Assembly (NCBI GenBank): GCA_964523675.1
Contig: CAZFZT010000130.1
Span: 1-5,703 of the forward strand
Direction: 5' to 3'
DNA: 5,703 nucleotides
Source: CAZFZT01 sp964523675
Lineage (GTDB): Bacteria; Planctomycetota; Phycisphaerae; Phycisphaerales; SM1A02
Under the pieces are notes generated by a model that did not search any database, was not told the DNA's origin, and saw only the letters and a program-made list of their open reading frames with translations. Shown here piece by piece: positions 1 through 5,180 of the stretch (position 1 is its first letter; each line of letters starts with the position of its first letter). The translations under genes and the position numbers were made by a program.

Positions 1-200
1 AGTGTCGCGATGTCGCTGGCGACACGGCCAATCGATCCAGGGGAGCCGGCGGCGACCACGGTGCGACCGGCCAAGAGGACCGCGCCAGGGGCGTGACGCC
101 GACCAGCCCCATCAATAATCATGCCAGCGTGGATGAGGATGTGTTGGGGTGCGATGGCAGTCTTCCGGGTTTGATTCTGTGACGAAATAGAACGACTCAC
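1..200 (-). CDS. Amidohydrolase-family protein, N-terminal fragment (runs off left edge)
   Basis: Reading the minus strand from a GTG at 200-198 gives 66 uninterrupted codons to the window edge. Residues about 20-54 include HILIHAGMIIDGAG followed by RRHAPGAVLLAGRTVVAAGSP. This is the N-terminal beta-sandwich signature of metal-dependent amidohydrolases (chlorohydrolase / cytosine deaminase-like group): a short strand, an 'IDGAGR' turn, an 'AVLL.G' strand and a '.VVA.G.P' strand. The metal-binding HxH motif would lie beyond the edge, so substrate and activity cannot be given. The start is uncertain. GTG at 200 is the only ATG/GTG/TTG codon between ATG at 122 and position 200 in this frame; ATG at 122 would cut through the first conserved strand (ILIHAG), so GTG is preferred. 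Neither has a recognisable Shine-Dalgarno sequence. The gene diverges from the lipoprotein gene at 510, with a palindromic repeat between them. Confidence 0.55.
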   Translation of the reverse strand, partial: MSRSISSQNQTRKTAIAPQHILIHAGMIIDGAGRRHAPGAVLLAGRTVVAAGSPGSIGRVASDIAT

Positions 201-228
201 AAAGATGTATTCAAACGGAGGGCAGCGC

Positions 229-302
229 AGTACCGAGTACCGAGGAGCGAGTACCGAGGAACGAGTGCGAACGCCCGATCGCTCTCCTCGGTACTCGGTA
301 CT
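229..302. repeat. Palindromic TACCGAG-type intergenic repeat, copy 1
   Basis: Bases 229-246 (agtaccgagtaccgagga) are the exact reverse complement of 285-302, giving an 18-bp perfect stem around a 38-nt loop. The loop holds another direct copy, GAGTACCGAGGA at 249-260, which can pair with 285-296 instead, so two alternative hairpins are possible. The stretch 248-268 is identical over 21 bases to 1471-1491 and 281-297 is identical over 17 bases to 1494-1510, so this is one repeat family present twice in the window. It lies in the divergent intergenic region, outside any convincing gene. It resembles a REP- or MITE-like element; no transposase or target-site duplication was recognised. Confidence 0.85.
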
Positions 303-351
303 CCCGGTCAGGCCCTCCGCGATTCAATCTGCGAGGTGCCCAGAGGGAATC

Positions 352-379
352 TGGACGAATCTATGGAGTTTGGTAGCAT
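352..379 (+). promoter_or_regulatory. Weak candidate sigma-70-type promoter for the lipoprotein gene
   Basis: TGGACG (352-357) and TAGCAT (374-379) are 16 nt apart; each matches the -35 and -10 consensus at four of six positions. Transcription would begin near 386, just upstream of the two leader hairpins. Planctomycete promoters are poorly defined and this match could be chance. Confidence 0.2.
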
Positions 380-397
380 ATTCGCGCCGCAGGCGAT

Positions 398-473
398 GGC
401 ACAGGCAGTGGATTACTGCGGTGCCAGCGTGCCGCCGAGCGGACTCAAACGCCGGTGCGGAGTCGCAAGCGGC
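398..473 (+). promoter_or_regulatory. Possible structured 5' leader: two consecutive composite hairpins
   Basis: Hairpin 1 pairs 398-402 (ggcac) with 421-425 (gtgcc) and, inside it, 405-409 (gcagt) with 415-419 (actgc), leaving a 5-nt loop. Hairpin 2 pairs 431-435 (gccgc) with 469-473 (gcggc), then 439-440 with 465-466, then 442-446 (gactc) with 460-464 (gagtc), then 450-452 (cgc) with 457-459 (gcg), closing on the four-base loop cggt. Only five bases separate the hairpins, and the ribosome binding site starts 24 nt after the second. It matches no riboswitch class that I recognise. In GC-rich DNA short stems arise by chance, so it is a structural candidate, not a demonstrated RNA element. Confidence 0.35.
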
Positions 474-497
474 AATGGATCCAAAACGATCAGACAC

Positions 498-502
498 GGA
501 GG
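498..502 (+). promoter_or_regulatory. Shine-Dalgarno site fixing the lipoprotein start
   Basis: GGAGG sits 7 nt upstream of the ATG at 510. It selects this start over the upstream in-frame ATG codons at 336 and 363, which would put 49-58 residues ahead of the signal peptide. Confidence 0.85.
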
Positions 503-509
503 TTTCGCC

Positions 510-1406
510 ATGCTCGATCATCGTTCAACTCACTCGATCGCTCGCCGTATCGCTGTACCGGTTCTCGCGCTATCCGCCTTTGGATTGGCGGCCGGCTGCG
601 TCCCGCAAGACCGCTATGACCAGCTCCTCACCGCGCATCGCTCGCTTGAAGAGCAGCTCAACCGCGCAGAAGGCGAACTGGAAACGGAACGCGCCAACGT
701 GCAGGCGATGCGTGACCAGGTTTCGCGGGCGACAGAACAGCTTGTCCAACTCCAGAATGAAAACGAGCGCATGCATGCTGACCTTTCCAAGGTGAGCGAG
801 GATTACGATGCGCTCCTCCGCCGGGTGAGTGAACTCGAAATCGGGCCGTTGCCGGTTGAGGTGGAAGACGCCATCCATGCACTGGCGGCGGCGTACCCGA
901 ACGTGCTCAGTTTCGATGCCCGTCGCGGCCTGCTGGCGTTCGCGAGCGACTTCACATTCGATCTTGGCTCGGTGTCGCTAACCTCTGAAGCGCAGCGCAC
1001 ACTTGCGGAACTGGCGAAGATTCTGAATGAAGCCAATGCGATGGGGTTCGAGGCGCGAATCGTCGGTCACACCGATAATGTGCGCATCGCCCGGCCGGAG
1101 ACTCTGCGAAACCATCCGACGAACCTCCACCTCTCCGTCCACCGCGCGATCTCGGTTGCGCAGACGCTTGCGAATGAAGGCGTTGGAAGGGAACGAATGC
1201 AGGTGGCGGGTTACGGCCCGTATCGGCCGCGCGTCGCGCATCGTCAGGGTGGCACGCCGGAGAATCGTCGCGTCGAGATCTTCCTCGTCCCGATGCCTGC
1301 AGGCGTGGCGCCGGCCGAGGCGGATCAACCGGCCCAGGCGAATGCCCCGGCTCCCGCACCTTCACGCGCCGCACAGACGCGAGTCAATGATGAGCCAATG
1401 AAGTAA
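510..1406 (+). CDS. OmpA/MotB-domain outer-membrane lipoprotein (Pal-like) with coiled coil
   Basis: The 298-residue product is predicted to tether the outer membrane to peptidoglycan. Residues 1-29 form a lipoprotein signal peptide (basic start with RR at 12-13, hydrophobic core, lipobox LAAG/C with Cys30). Val follows the Cys, so there is no Asp+2 inner-membrane retention signal of the E. coli kind. Residues about 34-110 are rich in Glu, Gln, Leu and Arg with heptad-like spacing and should form a coiled coil. Residues about 130-260 are an OmpA C-terminal-like domain: DFTFDLGS (147-154), GHTDN (186-190), LSVHRA (208-213), AGYG (233-236) and NRRVEIF (252-258). Asp189 and Arg212 correspond to the family's diaminopimelate-contacting Asp and Arg. 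The loop between them is long (RIARPETLRNHPTN), as in MotB rather than Pal. The C-terminal 36 residues are Ala/Pro-rich and probably disordered. The start is set by the ribosome binding site at 498-502 and by the signal peptide. There is no apparent operon partner; both flanks carry the same palindromic repeat. Family call is firm; the exact partner is unknown. Confidence 0.9.
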   Translation: MLDHRSTHSIARRIAVPVLALSAFGLAAGCVPQDRYDQLLTAHRSLEEQLNRAEGELETERANVQAMRDQVSRATEQLVQLQNENERMHADLSKVSEDYDALLRRVSELEIGPLPVEVEDAIHALAAAYPNVLSFDARRGLLAFASDFTFDLGSVSLTSEAQRTLAELAKILNEANAMGFEARIVGHTDNVRIARPETLRNHPTNLHLSVHRAISVAQTLANEGVGRERMQVAGYGPYRPRVAHRQGGTPENRRVEIFLVPMPAGVAPAEADQPAQANAPAPAPSRAAQTRVNDEPMK

Positions 1407-1431
1407 AAGGTTCGGTGGTAGGGCTGTTGGG

Positions 1432-1511
1432 AATACCGAGTTTCGGGTAGCGAGTACCGATTACCGAGTACGAGTACCGAGGAACGAGTGCTTGCTCTCC
1501 TCGGTACTCGT
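1432..1511. repeat. Palindromic TACCGAG-type intergenic repeat, copy 2
   Basis: Bases 1470-1483 (acgagtaccgagga) are the exact reverse complement of 1498-1511: a 14-bp stem around a 14-nt loop. GAG at 1486-1488 and CTC at 1495-1497 can extend it past a two-base bulge. It is preceded by degenerate TACCGAG/GAGTACCGA units from 1432. It shares 21 bases (1471-1491) and 17 bases (1494-1510) exactly with copy 1 in the same orientation; the spacer between the two blocks is 2 nt here and 12 nt there. No T-run follows, so it is not a classical terminator, though such a hairpin could protect or end the lipoprotein mRNA. Confidence 0.85.
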
Positions 1512-1533
1512 TCGCCACTTCTGCCGCCACACT

Positions 1534-1552
1534 CGGCTCTCAGCCGCTTTTT
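1534..1552 (+). terminator. Weak candidate intrinsic terminator after the lipoprotein gene
   Basis: CGGCT (1534-1538) pairs with AGCCG (1542-1546) around a CTC loop; one C and then five T residues (1548-1552) follow. The stem is only 5 bp and lies 128 nt past the stop codon, so the call is tentative. Confidence 0.35.
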
Positions 1553-1572
1553 CTCAAACTCACCTCTTCCTC

Positions 1573-1601
1573 TTCAATCCTTCACAATTCTCCTGTAGAC
1601 T
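1573..1601 (+). promoter_or_regulatory. Weak candidate promoter for the dockerin-protein gene
   Basis: TTCAAT (1573-1578) and TAGACT (1596-1601) are separated by 17 nt. The -10 matches consensus at four of six positions and the -35 at three. The placement, after the weak terminator and about 65 nt before the start codon, is sensible, but the match is poor. Confidence 0.25.
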
Positions 1602-1651
1602 GGTGTCGCTACGCCCATGGTAGCGTTTCACATCTGGTCCACATTACGAGG

Positions 1652-1657
1652 AAGGAG
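1652..1657 (+). promoter_or_regulatory. Shine-Dalgarno site of the dockerin-protein gene
   Basis: AAGGAG lies 9 nt upstream of the ATG at 1667 and supports that start, which also leads directly into a signal peptide. Confidence 0.8.
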
Positions 1658-1666
1658 AAAGTAGAC

Positions 1667-4354
1667 ATGTCATCTTTTGCTCACGGGAGGCCGGTCGCAT
1701 CAGCTGCGATTGCGCTCTCCGCCGCGCTCGCATGTGCTGGCGTCGCCTTTGCTGGCGGCACGCCGGTGCTTTCCGGGTCATATGGCTGGGAGGACGGGAC
1801 GGGGACGATTCTCGGTTCATTCGGCAATCTCTCCGACGCGGTGAACGTCACTGCTGAAGCAGGTGTCCAGCCGAACAACGGCACGCGCATGTTGCGCGTG
1901 ACCGAGTCACCCACCTCAGGCACGCCGCAAGCGTACATCGCCTACATTGAGAACCTTCAGGACGGCGACATCATCACGGCAAGTTTCTTCGGCTTCGATC
2001 AAACGCCAGGCACGGACCCGTCGCTGCGTATCTGGGGTCACTACGCCGAATCAGGAGATGTTGGAAGCTTCTCAGGGTCGGCGGGTGGTAACAACACCTA
2101 CACGGACGGCAACGGCTGGGGACAGGTCGAGCACACATGGGTCTTTGACTCCGCAGGCGGAACGCGCGATGCGCTGGTGATCGAAGCGCGGCTGTATTCG
2201 CCCAACTGCGACGGCGAAGGTTGTGGTCAGGATTTCTACATTGATGACATCCAGGTCGATATCTTCTGCGCCGCAAACCCCGCGCTCACCATCACGTTTC
2301 CCGACGACACCGTCATCGATAACCCAAGCGCGCCCGGTCCAGAATGCGATGACCCGAAAGGGGGAGAATGCGAGACCCCGGATTTCGCTTCTGGATATGG
2401 ATGGGAGGACGGCACGGGCACGGTCTTTGAGATAACGAACAATGCGGCCGCTGAGAACATTACATCGGACGACGGCCCGGTTCATTCAGGCAACCATGCA
2501 CTGCGTGTGACGCAGAGTGATCCCAGCGGCACGCCGCAGGCATGGGTCGCCTTCATCGAGAACCTCGAAGACGGCGACATCGTCAGCGCAAGCGCCCTGG
2601 TCTTCGATACCACACCTGGTCAGGCAGCCGGCGGATATCCGTCCTATCGCATCTGGGGGCATTATGCGATCTCCGGTGACCCCACATCAGCGGCCGGTAC
2701 CGCGAACGGCAACAACACCTACTCCAACGGTGATCCCGAAAATCCCTGGGTTGAGCTCAGCCATGAGTGGACCTTTGACAGCAACGGCGGCCAGCGCGAT
2801 GCATTGATGATTGAGATTCGGCTTTACACCTCTGAACCGACGGAGTTCTTCGTCGATGACCTTTCTGTGAACGTGTGCAGCAAGAATGCAAACGTCGAGA
2901 TCACCTTCCCGGACAGTGTCGAGCCGCCGCCGCCGCCGCCGGACCCGTGCGATGTGTCCGATCTGGAAACTCCAGCCCTCGTCGGCGATTATGGATGGGA
3001 AGATGGCAAGGCGACGATCTTCAGCGCGTTCACGGGCGGGGCTGACAACCTCGCTGCGGCCAATGTCGGTCCGACTGACGATGTTTCTCCGGCAAATGGC
3101 GACAGCATGCTGATGCTGACGGAAGCTCCGCATGCTGGAACGCCTCAAGTTTCGATTGCGTTCATCGAAGGACTGGAGCATGGCGACACGGTTCTCGCGT
3201 CGTTCAAGGCATGGGACGAGACGCCCGGCGCGAGCCCATCCGTTCGCATCTGGGCGCATTACGCCTTATCAGGTGATCCGGAGAGCTTTGCCGGCTCGGC
3301 TGGCGGCAATGAGACGTTCAGCGCAGGGACCGGCTGGGACACCTTGTGCAATGCATGGCTCTTCGATGCCGGCACGCAGTTCCCGCCTCGGGATGCGCTG
3401 ATGATCGAAGTGCGGCTCTATAGCGAGGGTGACTGTGAGGAATGCTCCACTGACTACTTCATCGATGACATCGATATCCAGGTCTTCAGTGACAACCCCA
3501 ACGTCACCATCACGTTCCCTGATGGCACGGTGATCGGTGATCCGGGGCAACCGGGTGCGTGCACCGCAGATGTCGATCAATCACAAGAAATTGACCACTT
3601 CGATCTCTTTGCGGTCAACGGCGCGTGGAACACGGCCGACACCAGCGCGGATGTCAACAGCGATGGCAATGTTGATGGAGCTGATCTCGGCATCGTCCTT
3701 GCATCTTTGGGCCCATGCGCCCAGTTCCTCTCGCCGCTGCCGGGCGACGCGTTGCTCATCGTCGAGCAATCGCCAGCCAAGGGTGGTGTGGATCAGGTGG
3801 ATCTGTTCGTCGAACTCGGCCCCGATGATGCGCTGGTGAACGTGTATGACGCCACGGTGACGAGTACACTCGGGTTCGAAGGCGGATCATTTATCACGAT
3901 CGGTGATGACATGCCCAACTTCGACATCACCGAAGATTTCAACTTCGATGCCTCGGAGTTCAACAGTGGCGTTTCCATGGGCGAGAACGCAGGGTGGTAC
4001 AACTTTGATCCCATCAATAACCTCGGCCTTGCCGGCCAGTACCTCGATAACAGGGTGCTCATCGCCCGGCTCTACGTTGATCCGGCGACGGCGTTCGATG
4101 CTCAACTCTCCGTCACGTACGAAGATGCCGACGGCCGCGCCCGTCAGGTGATGCTCACTCCCGAACCCGGGACACCGACGTGCCCCGCCGATCTTACAGG
4201 CGATGACAATGTCGGAGTGCCGGACCTTCTGCAACTTCTCTCATGCTGGGGCGCTGTTTCACCGGGGTGCGAAGGCGCCGACCTCACCAGTGATGGCAGT
4301 GTCGGCGTGCCCGACCTGCTGGGTCTGCTCAGCCAGTGGGGCGCCTGTCGCTGA
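1667..4354 (+). CDS. Secreted multimodular protein: triplicated module, internal dockerin and C-terminal GC-type dockerin
   Basis: The product has 895 residues. Residues 1-29 are a Sec signal peptide ending AFA/GG. Three tandem modules begin at Y39, Y244 and Y442, each opening YGWEDG; later shared motifs are GTPQ, RIW.HYA.SGD, a Gly/Asn-rich turn, RDAL.IE.RLY, and a closing FYIDDI or FFVDDL strand followed by ITFPD. This pattern and the conserved aromatics suggest a jelly-roll, carbohydrate-binding-like fold, but no ligand can be assigned. A proline run (420-425) links modules two and three. Residues 632-684 form a classical duplicated dockerin-like Ca-loop pair. Residues about 690-835 are an unrecognised beta-rich segment. 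Residues 839-894 are a GC-type dockerin. No catalytic signature was seen, so a binding or scaffold-attached role outside the cell is inferred. The gene has its own ribosome binding site and a strong terminator, so it is probably monocistronic. No cohesin partner is visible in the window. Confidence 0.85.
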   Translation: MSSFAHGRPVASAAIALSAALACAGVAFAGGTPVLSGSYGWEDGTGTILGSFGNLSDAVNVTAEAGVQPNNGTRMLRVTESPTSGTPQAYIAYIENLQDGDIITASFFGFDQTPGTDPSLRIWGHYAESGDVGSFSGSAGGNNTYTDGNGWGQVEHTWVFDSAGGTRDALVIEARLYSPNCDGEGCGQDFYIDDIQVDIFCAANPALTITFPDDTVIDNPSAPGPECDDPKGGECETPDFASGYGWEDGTGTVFEITNNAAAENITSDDGPVHSGNHALRVTQSDPSGTPQAWVAFIENLEDGDIVSASALVFDTTPGQAAGGYPSYRIWGHYAISGDPTSAAGTANGNNTYSNGDPENPWVELSHEWTFDSNGGQRDALMIEIRLYTSEPTEFFVDDLSVNVCSKNANVEITFPDSVEPPPPPPDPCDVSDLETPALVGDYGWEDGKATIFSAFTGGADNLAAANVGPTDDVSPANGDSMLMLTEAPHAGTPQVSIAFIEGLEHGDTVLASFKAWDETPGASPSVRIWAHYALSGDPESFAGSAGGNETFSAGTGWDTLCNAWLFDAGTQFPPRDALMIEVRLYSEGDCEECSTDYFIDDIDIQVFSDNPNVTITFPDGTVIGDPGQPGACTADVDQSQEIDHFDLFAVNGAWNTADTSADVNSDGNVDGADLGIVLASLGPCAQFLSPLPGDALLIVEQSPAKGGVDQVDLFVELGPDDALVNVYDATVTSTLGFEGGSFITIGDDMPNFDITEDFNFDASEFNSGVSMGENAGWYNFDPINNLGLAGQYLDNRVLIARLYVDPATAFDAQLSVTYEDADGRARQVMLTPEPGTPTCPADLTGDDNVGVPDLLQLLSCWGAVSPGCEGADLTSDGSVGVPDLLGLLSQWGACR
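1781..3556 (+). repeat. Three tandem copies of a ~200-residue protein module
   Basis: Copies start at residues 39, 244 and 442 (nucleotides 1781, 2396 and 2990), a spacing of 205 and 198 residues. Each runs from YGWEDG to an ITFPD strand and a linker. The linkers differ: Cys-rich (CDDPKGGEC) after copy 1, Pro-rich (PPPPPPDPC) after copy 2. The copies have diverged widely at the nucleotide level, so the duplication is not recent. Copies 1 and 3 share GSAGGN; copy 2 has GTANGN at the same place. Confidence 0.9.
3557..3718 (+). other. Internal dockerin-like EF-hand pair within the secreted protein
   Basis: Residues 632-684 contain two calcium-loop-like segments, DVDQSQEIDHFD (635-646) and DVNSDGNVDGAD (662-673). 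Each is followed by a short hydrophobic helix ending W or L then G, and the unit is bounded by Cys632 and Cys684. The second loop fits the dockerin pattern D-x-N-x-D-G-x-V-D-x-x-D closely; the first has Ser at position 5 and Gln at position 6. The position inside the chain, not at the end, is unusual. Confidence 0.75.
4181..4348 (+). other. C-terminal GC-type dockerin domain
   Basis: Residues 839-894 hold two copies of a 'DLT.D..VGVPDLL.LLS.WG' unit (from D842 and D872), bounded by Cys839 and Cys894 with further Cys at 860 and 868. Loop positions 1, 5 and 12 are Asp (842/846/853 and 872/876/883), but position 3 is Thr and position 9 is Gly, unlike cellulosomal dockerins. This end is recurrent on exported Phycisphaerae proteins and is thought to act in surface attachment or sorting; its receptor is not known to me. 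Confidence 0.85.
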
Positions 4355-4379
4355 TTGAGTCGGCTTGCGCGAAATGTAG

Positions 4380-4411
4380 AAACGGGCTCCCAACGAAGGG
4401 AGCCCGTTTTT
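4380..4411 (+). terminator. Strong intrinsic terminator after the dockerin protein
   Basis: A perfect 12-bp stem, 4380-4391 (aaacgggctccc) with 4398-4409, closes on the 6-nt loop aacgaa and runs into five T residues (4407-4411). It starts 25 nt after the stop codon and separates this transcription unit from the sigma-kinase unit. Confidence 0.93.
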
Positions 4412-4446
4412 CATTGGCTTCCGCAGCCGTTATAGGACCGCAAGGG

Positions 4447-4475
4447 TTGACTCACTCCGCGCTTTTCGTTTTCAT
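4447..4475 (+). promoter_or_regulatory. Candidate promoter of the sigma-kinase unit
   Basis: TTGACT (4447-4452, five of six -35 matches) and TTTCAT (4470-4475, four of six -10 matches) are 17 nt apart and lie just after the terminator. Transcription would begin near 4482, about 40 nt before the preferred sigma start. The -10 would overlap the in-frame ATG at 4474, which argues against that ATG as the start. Confidence 0.4.
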
Positions 4476-4521
4476 GGACATGCATAAGGAGCGCTGCCTT
4501 CACCTGGCGCGATCACTGTCC

Positions 4522-5088
4522 ATGGCGCCGAACGACGATGTGACGACATTGCTGGCCGAGGCGAGGCAGGGTGATCCACGCGCGCATGCACGGCTGGCGG
4601 AAGTGGTTTATGCCGATCTGCACCGGCTCGCGCATGCCATTCTCAGAGGAGGCCGGTCAAACCCGACGATCTGCACCACCGTGCTGGTGAACGAATCATG
4701 GCTGCGACTCGCCGGCGGCCGTCAGATGTCGTATGAAAGCCGCAATCACTTCTATCACACCGCCGCTCGCGCCATGCGCACGATTCTCGTCGATTACGCC
4801 CGTGGACGTGCAGCACAAAAGCGAGGAGGAAACTGGCAGCGCTCTCCACTCGATGATGTGCTCCACAACGTCGAGATCGATCGCATCGATCTGCTCGCCA
4901 TCGATGACGCCCTCGCACAACTCGAACAACTCAACCCCCGCCGAAGCCAGATCGTCGAGCTGCGCTTCTTCGGCGGCCTCTCCGTCGAACAAGTCGCGCA
5001 CGCTCTTGAACTCTCCAAAAGCACCGTCGAAAGCGAGTGGCGATTCGCACGCATCTGGCTCCACCGCAAGCTCGCCGACTGCGACTGA
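4522..5088 (+). CDS. ECF RNA polymerase sigma factor, kinase-associated (TIGR02999-like)
   Basis: The 188-residue product should direct RNA polymerase to a specific promoter set. VTTLLAEARQGDPRA (7-21) opens sigma region 2. The segment PTICTTVLVNESWLRL (48-63) is region 2.2, where ordinary ECF factors carry an acidic DxED-like motif before the 'LVQE.F' helix; here Thr49, Thr52 and Thr53 stand in its place. NHFYHTAARAMRTILVDYAR (75-94) is the characteristic region 2.3-2.4 signature of this subfamily. LNPRRSQIVELRFFGGLSVEQVA and the following ALELSKSTVESEWRFARIWLHRKL (137-184) form region 4 with its helix-turn-helix. The frame stays open upstream to 4336, but that start would overlap the previous gene and its terminator. 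ATG at 4522 gives the usual family length and N-terminus, although no Shine-Dalgarno sequence is near it; ATG codons at 4474 and 4480 are less likely alternatives. A kinase gene follows 92 nt downstream, and no anti-sigma gene is seen, so control by phosphorylation is the likely mode. Confidence 0.9.
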   Translation: MAPNDDVTTLLAEARQGDPRAHARLAEVVYADLHRLAHAILRGGRSNPTICTTVLVNESWLRLAGGRQMSYESRNHFYHTAARAMRTILVDYARGRAAQKRGGNWQRSPLDDVLHNVEIDRIDLLAIDDALAQLEQLNPRRSQIVELRFFGGLSVEQVAHALELSKSTVESEWRFARIWLHRKLADCD

Positions 5089-5174
5089 CGTCACCTGCGA
5101 CTGACGTCACCTGCGACTGACTTCACCTGCAACTGACTTCACCTGCGACTGACTTCACTTGCGACTGACTTCAC
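5079..5174 (+). repeat. 16-bp tandem repeat, six copies, between sigma and kinase genes
   Basis: The unit ctgcgactgacgtcac repeats without gaps at 5079, 5095, 5111, 5127, 5143 and 5159. Copies 1 and 2 are identical. Copies 3-6 carry CTTCAC in place of CGTCAC; copy 4 also has one G-to-A change and copy 6 one C-to-T change. The first copy contains the last codons and stop of the sigma gene (TGC GAC TGA). The array ends 6 nt before the kinase ATG and fills almost the whole intergenic gap. Contiguous copies without spacers rule out CRISPR. Confidence 0.97.
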
Positions 5175-5180
5175 TACGAC

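Noticed and set aside
437..480. Cyclic-di-GMP (GEMM) riboswitch, because of the GTCGCAAGCGGC stretch
   Set aside because: The resemblance is limited to a few bases; the conserved GEMM core and tetraloop-receptor arrangement are not present.
336..509. Upstream in-frame extension of the lipoprotein gene
   Set aside because: It would place 58 residues before a clear lipoprotein signal peptide; the GGAGG site fits the ATG at 510, and the stretch holds hairpins instead.
205..795. Plus-strand open frame of 196 codons overlapping the lipoprotein gene
   Set aside because: It runs through the palindromic repeat and out of frame through the lipoprotein coding region, has an Arg/Ser-rich low-quality composition and no ribosome binding site.
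2924..2941. (CCG)6 microsatellite
   Set aside because: It encodes the six prolines of an inter-module linker and stays in frame; this is ordinary for GC-rich linkers.
2687..3259. Minus-strand open frame of 190 codons inside the dockerin-protein gene
   Set aside because: It is an antisense shadow of a GC-rich gene with strong domain evidence on the plus strand, and its translation has no recognisable motif.
4336..4521. Longest in-frame extension of the sigma factor
   Set aside because: It overlaps the end of the previous gene and a strong terminator; the family length and N-terminus fit the ATG at 4522.
5086..5109. TGACGTCA palindromes (5086-5093 and 5102-5109) resembling a CRE-type operator
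   Set aside because: They occur only in the first two tandem copies and come from the repeat unit plus the stop codon; the other four copies have TGACTTCA, so a conserved operator is unlikely.
5079..5174. CRISPR array
   Set aside because: The 16-bp units are contiguous with no spacers, too short for CRISPR repeats, and include coding sequence.
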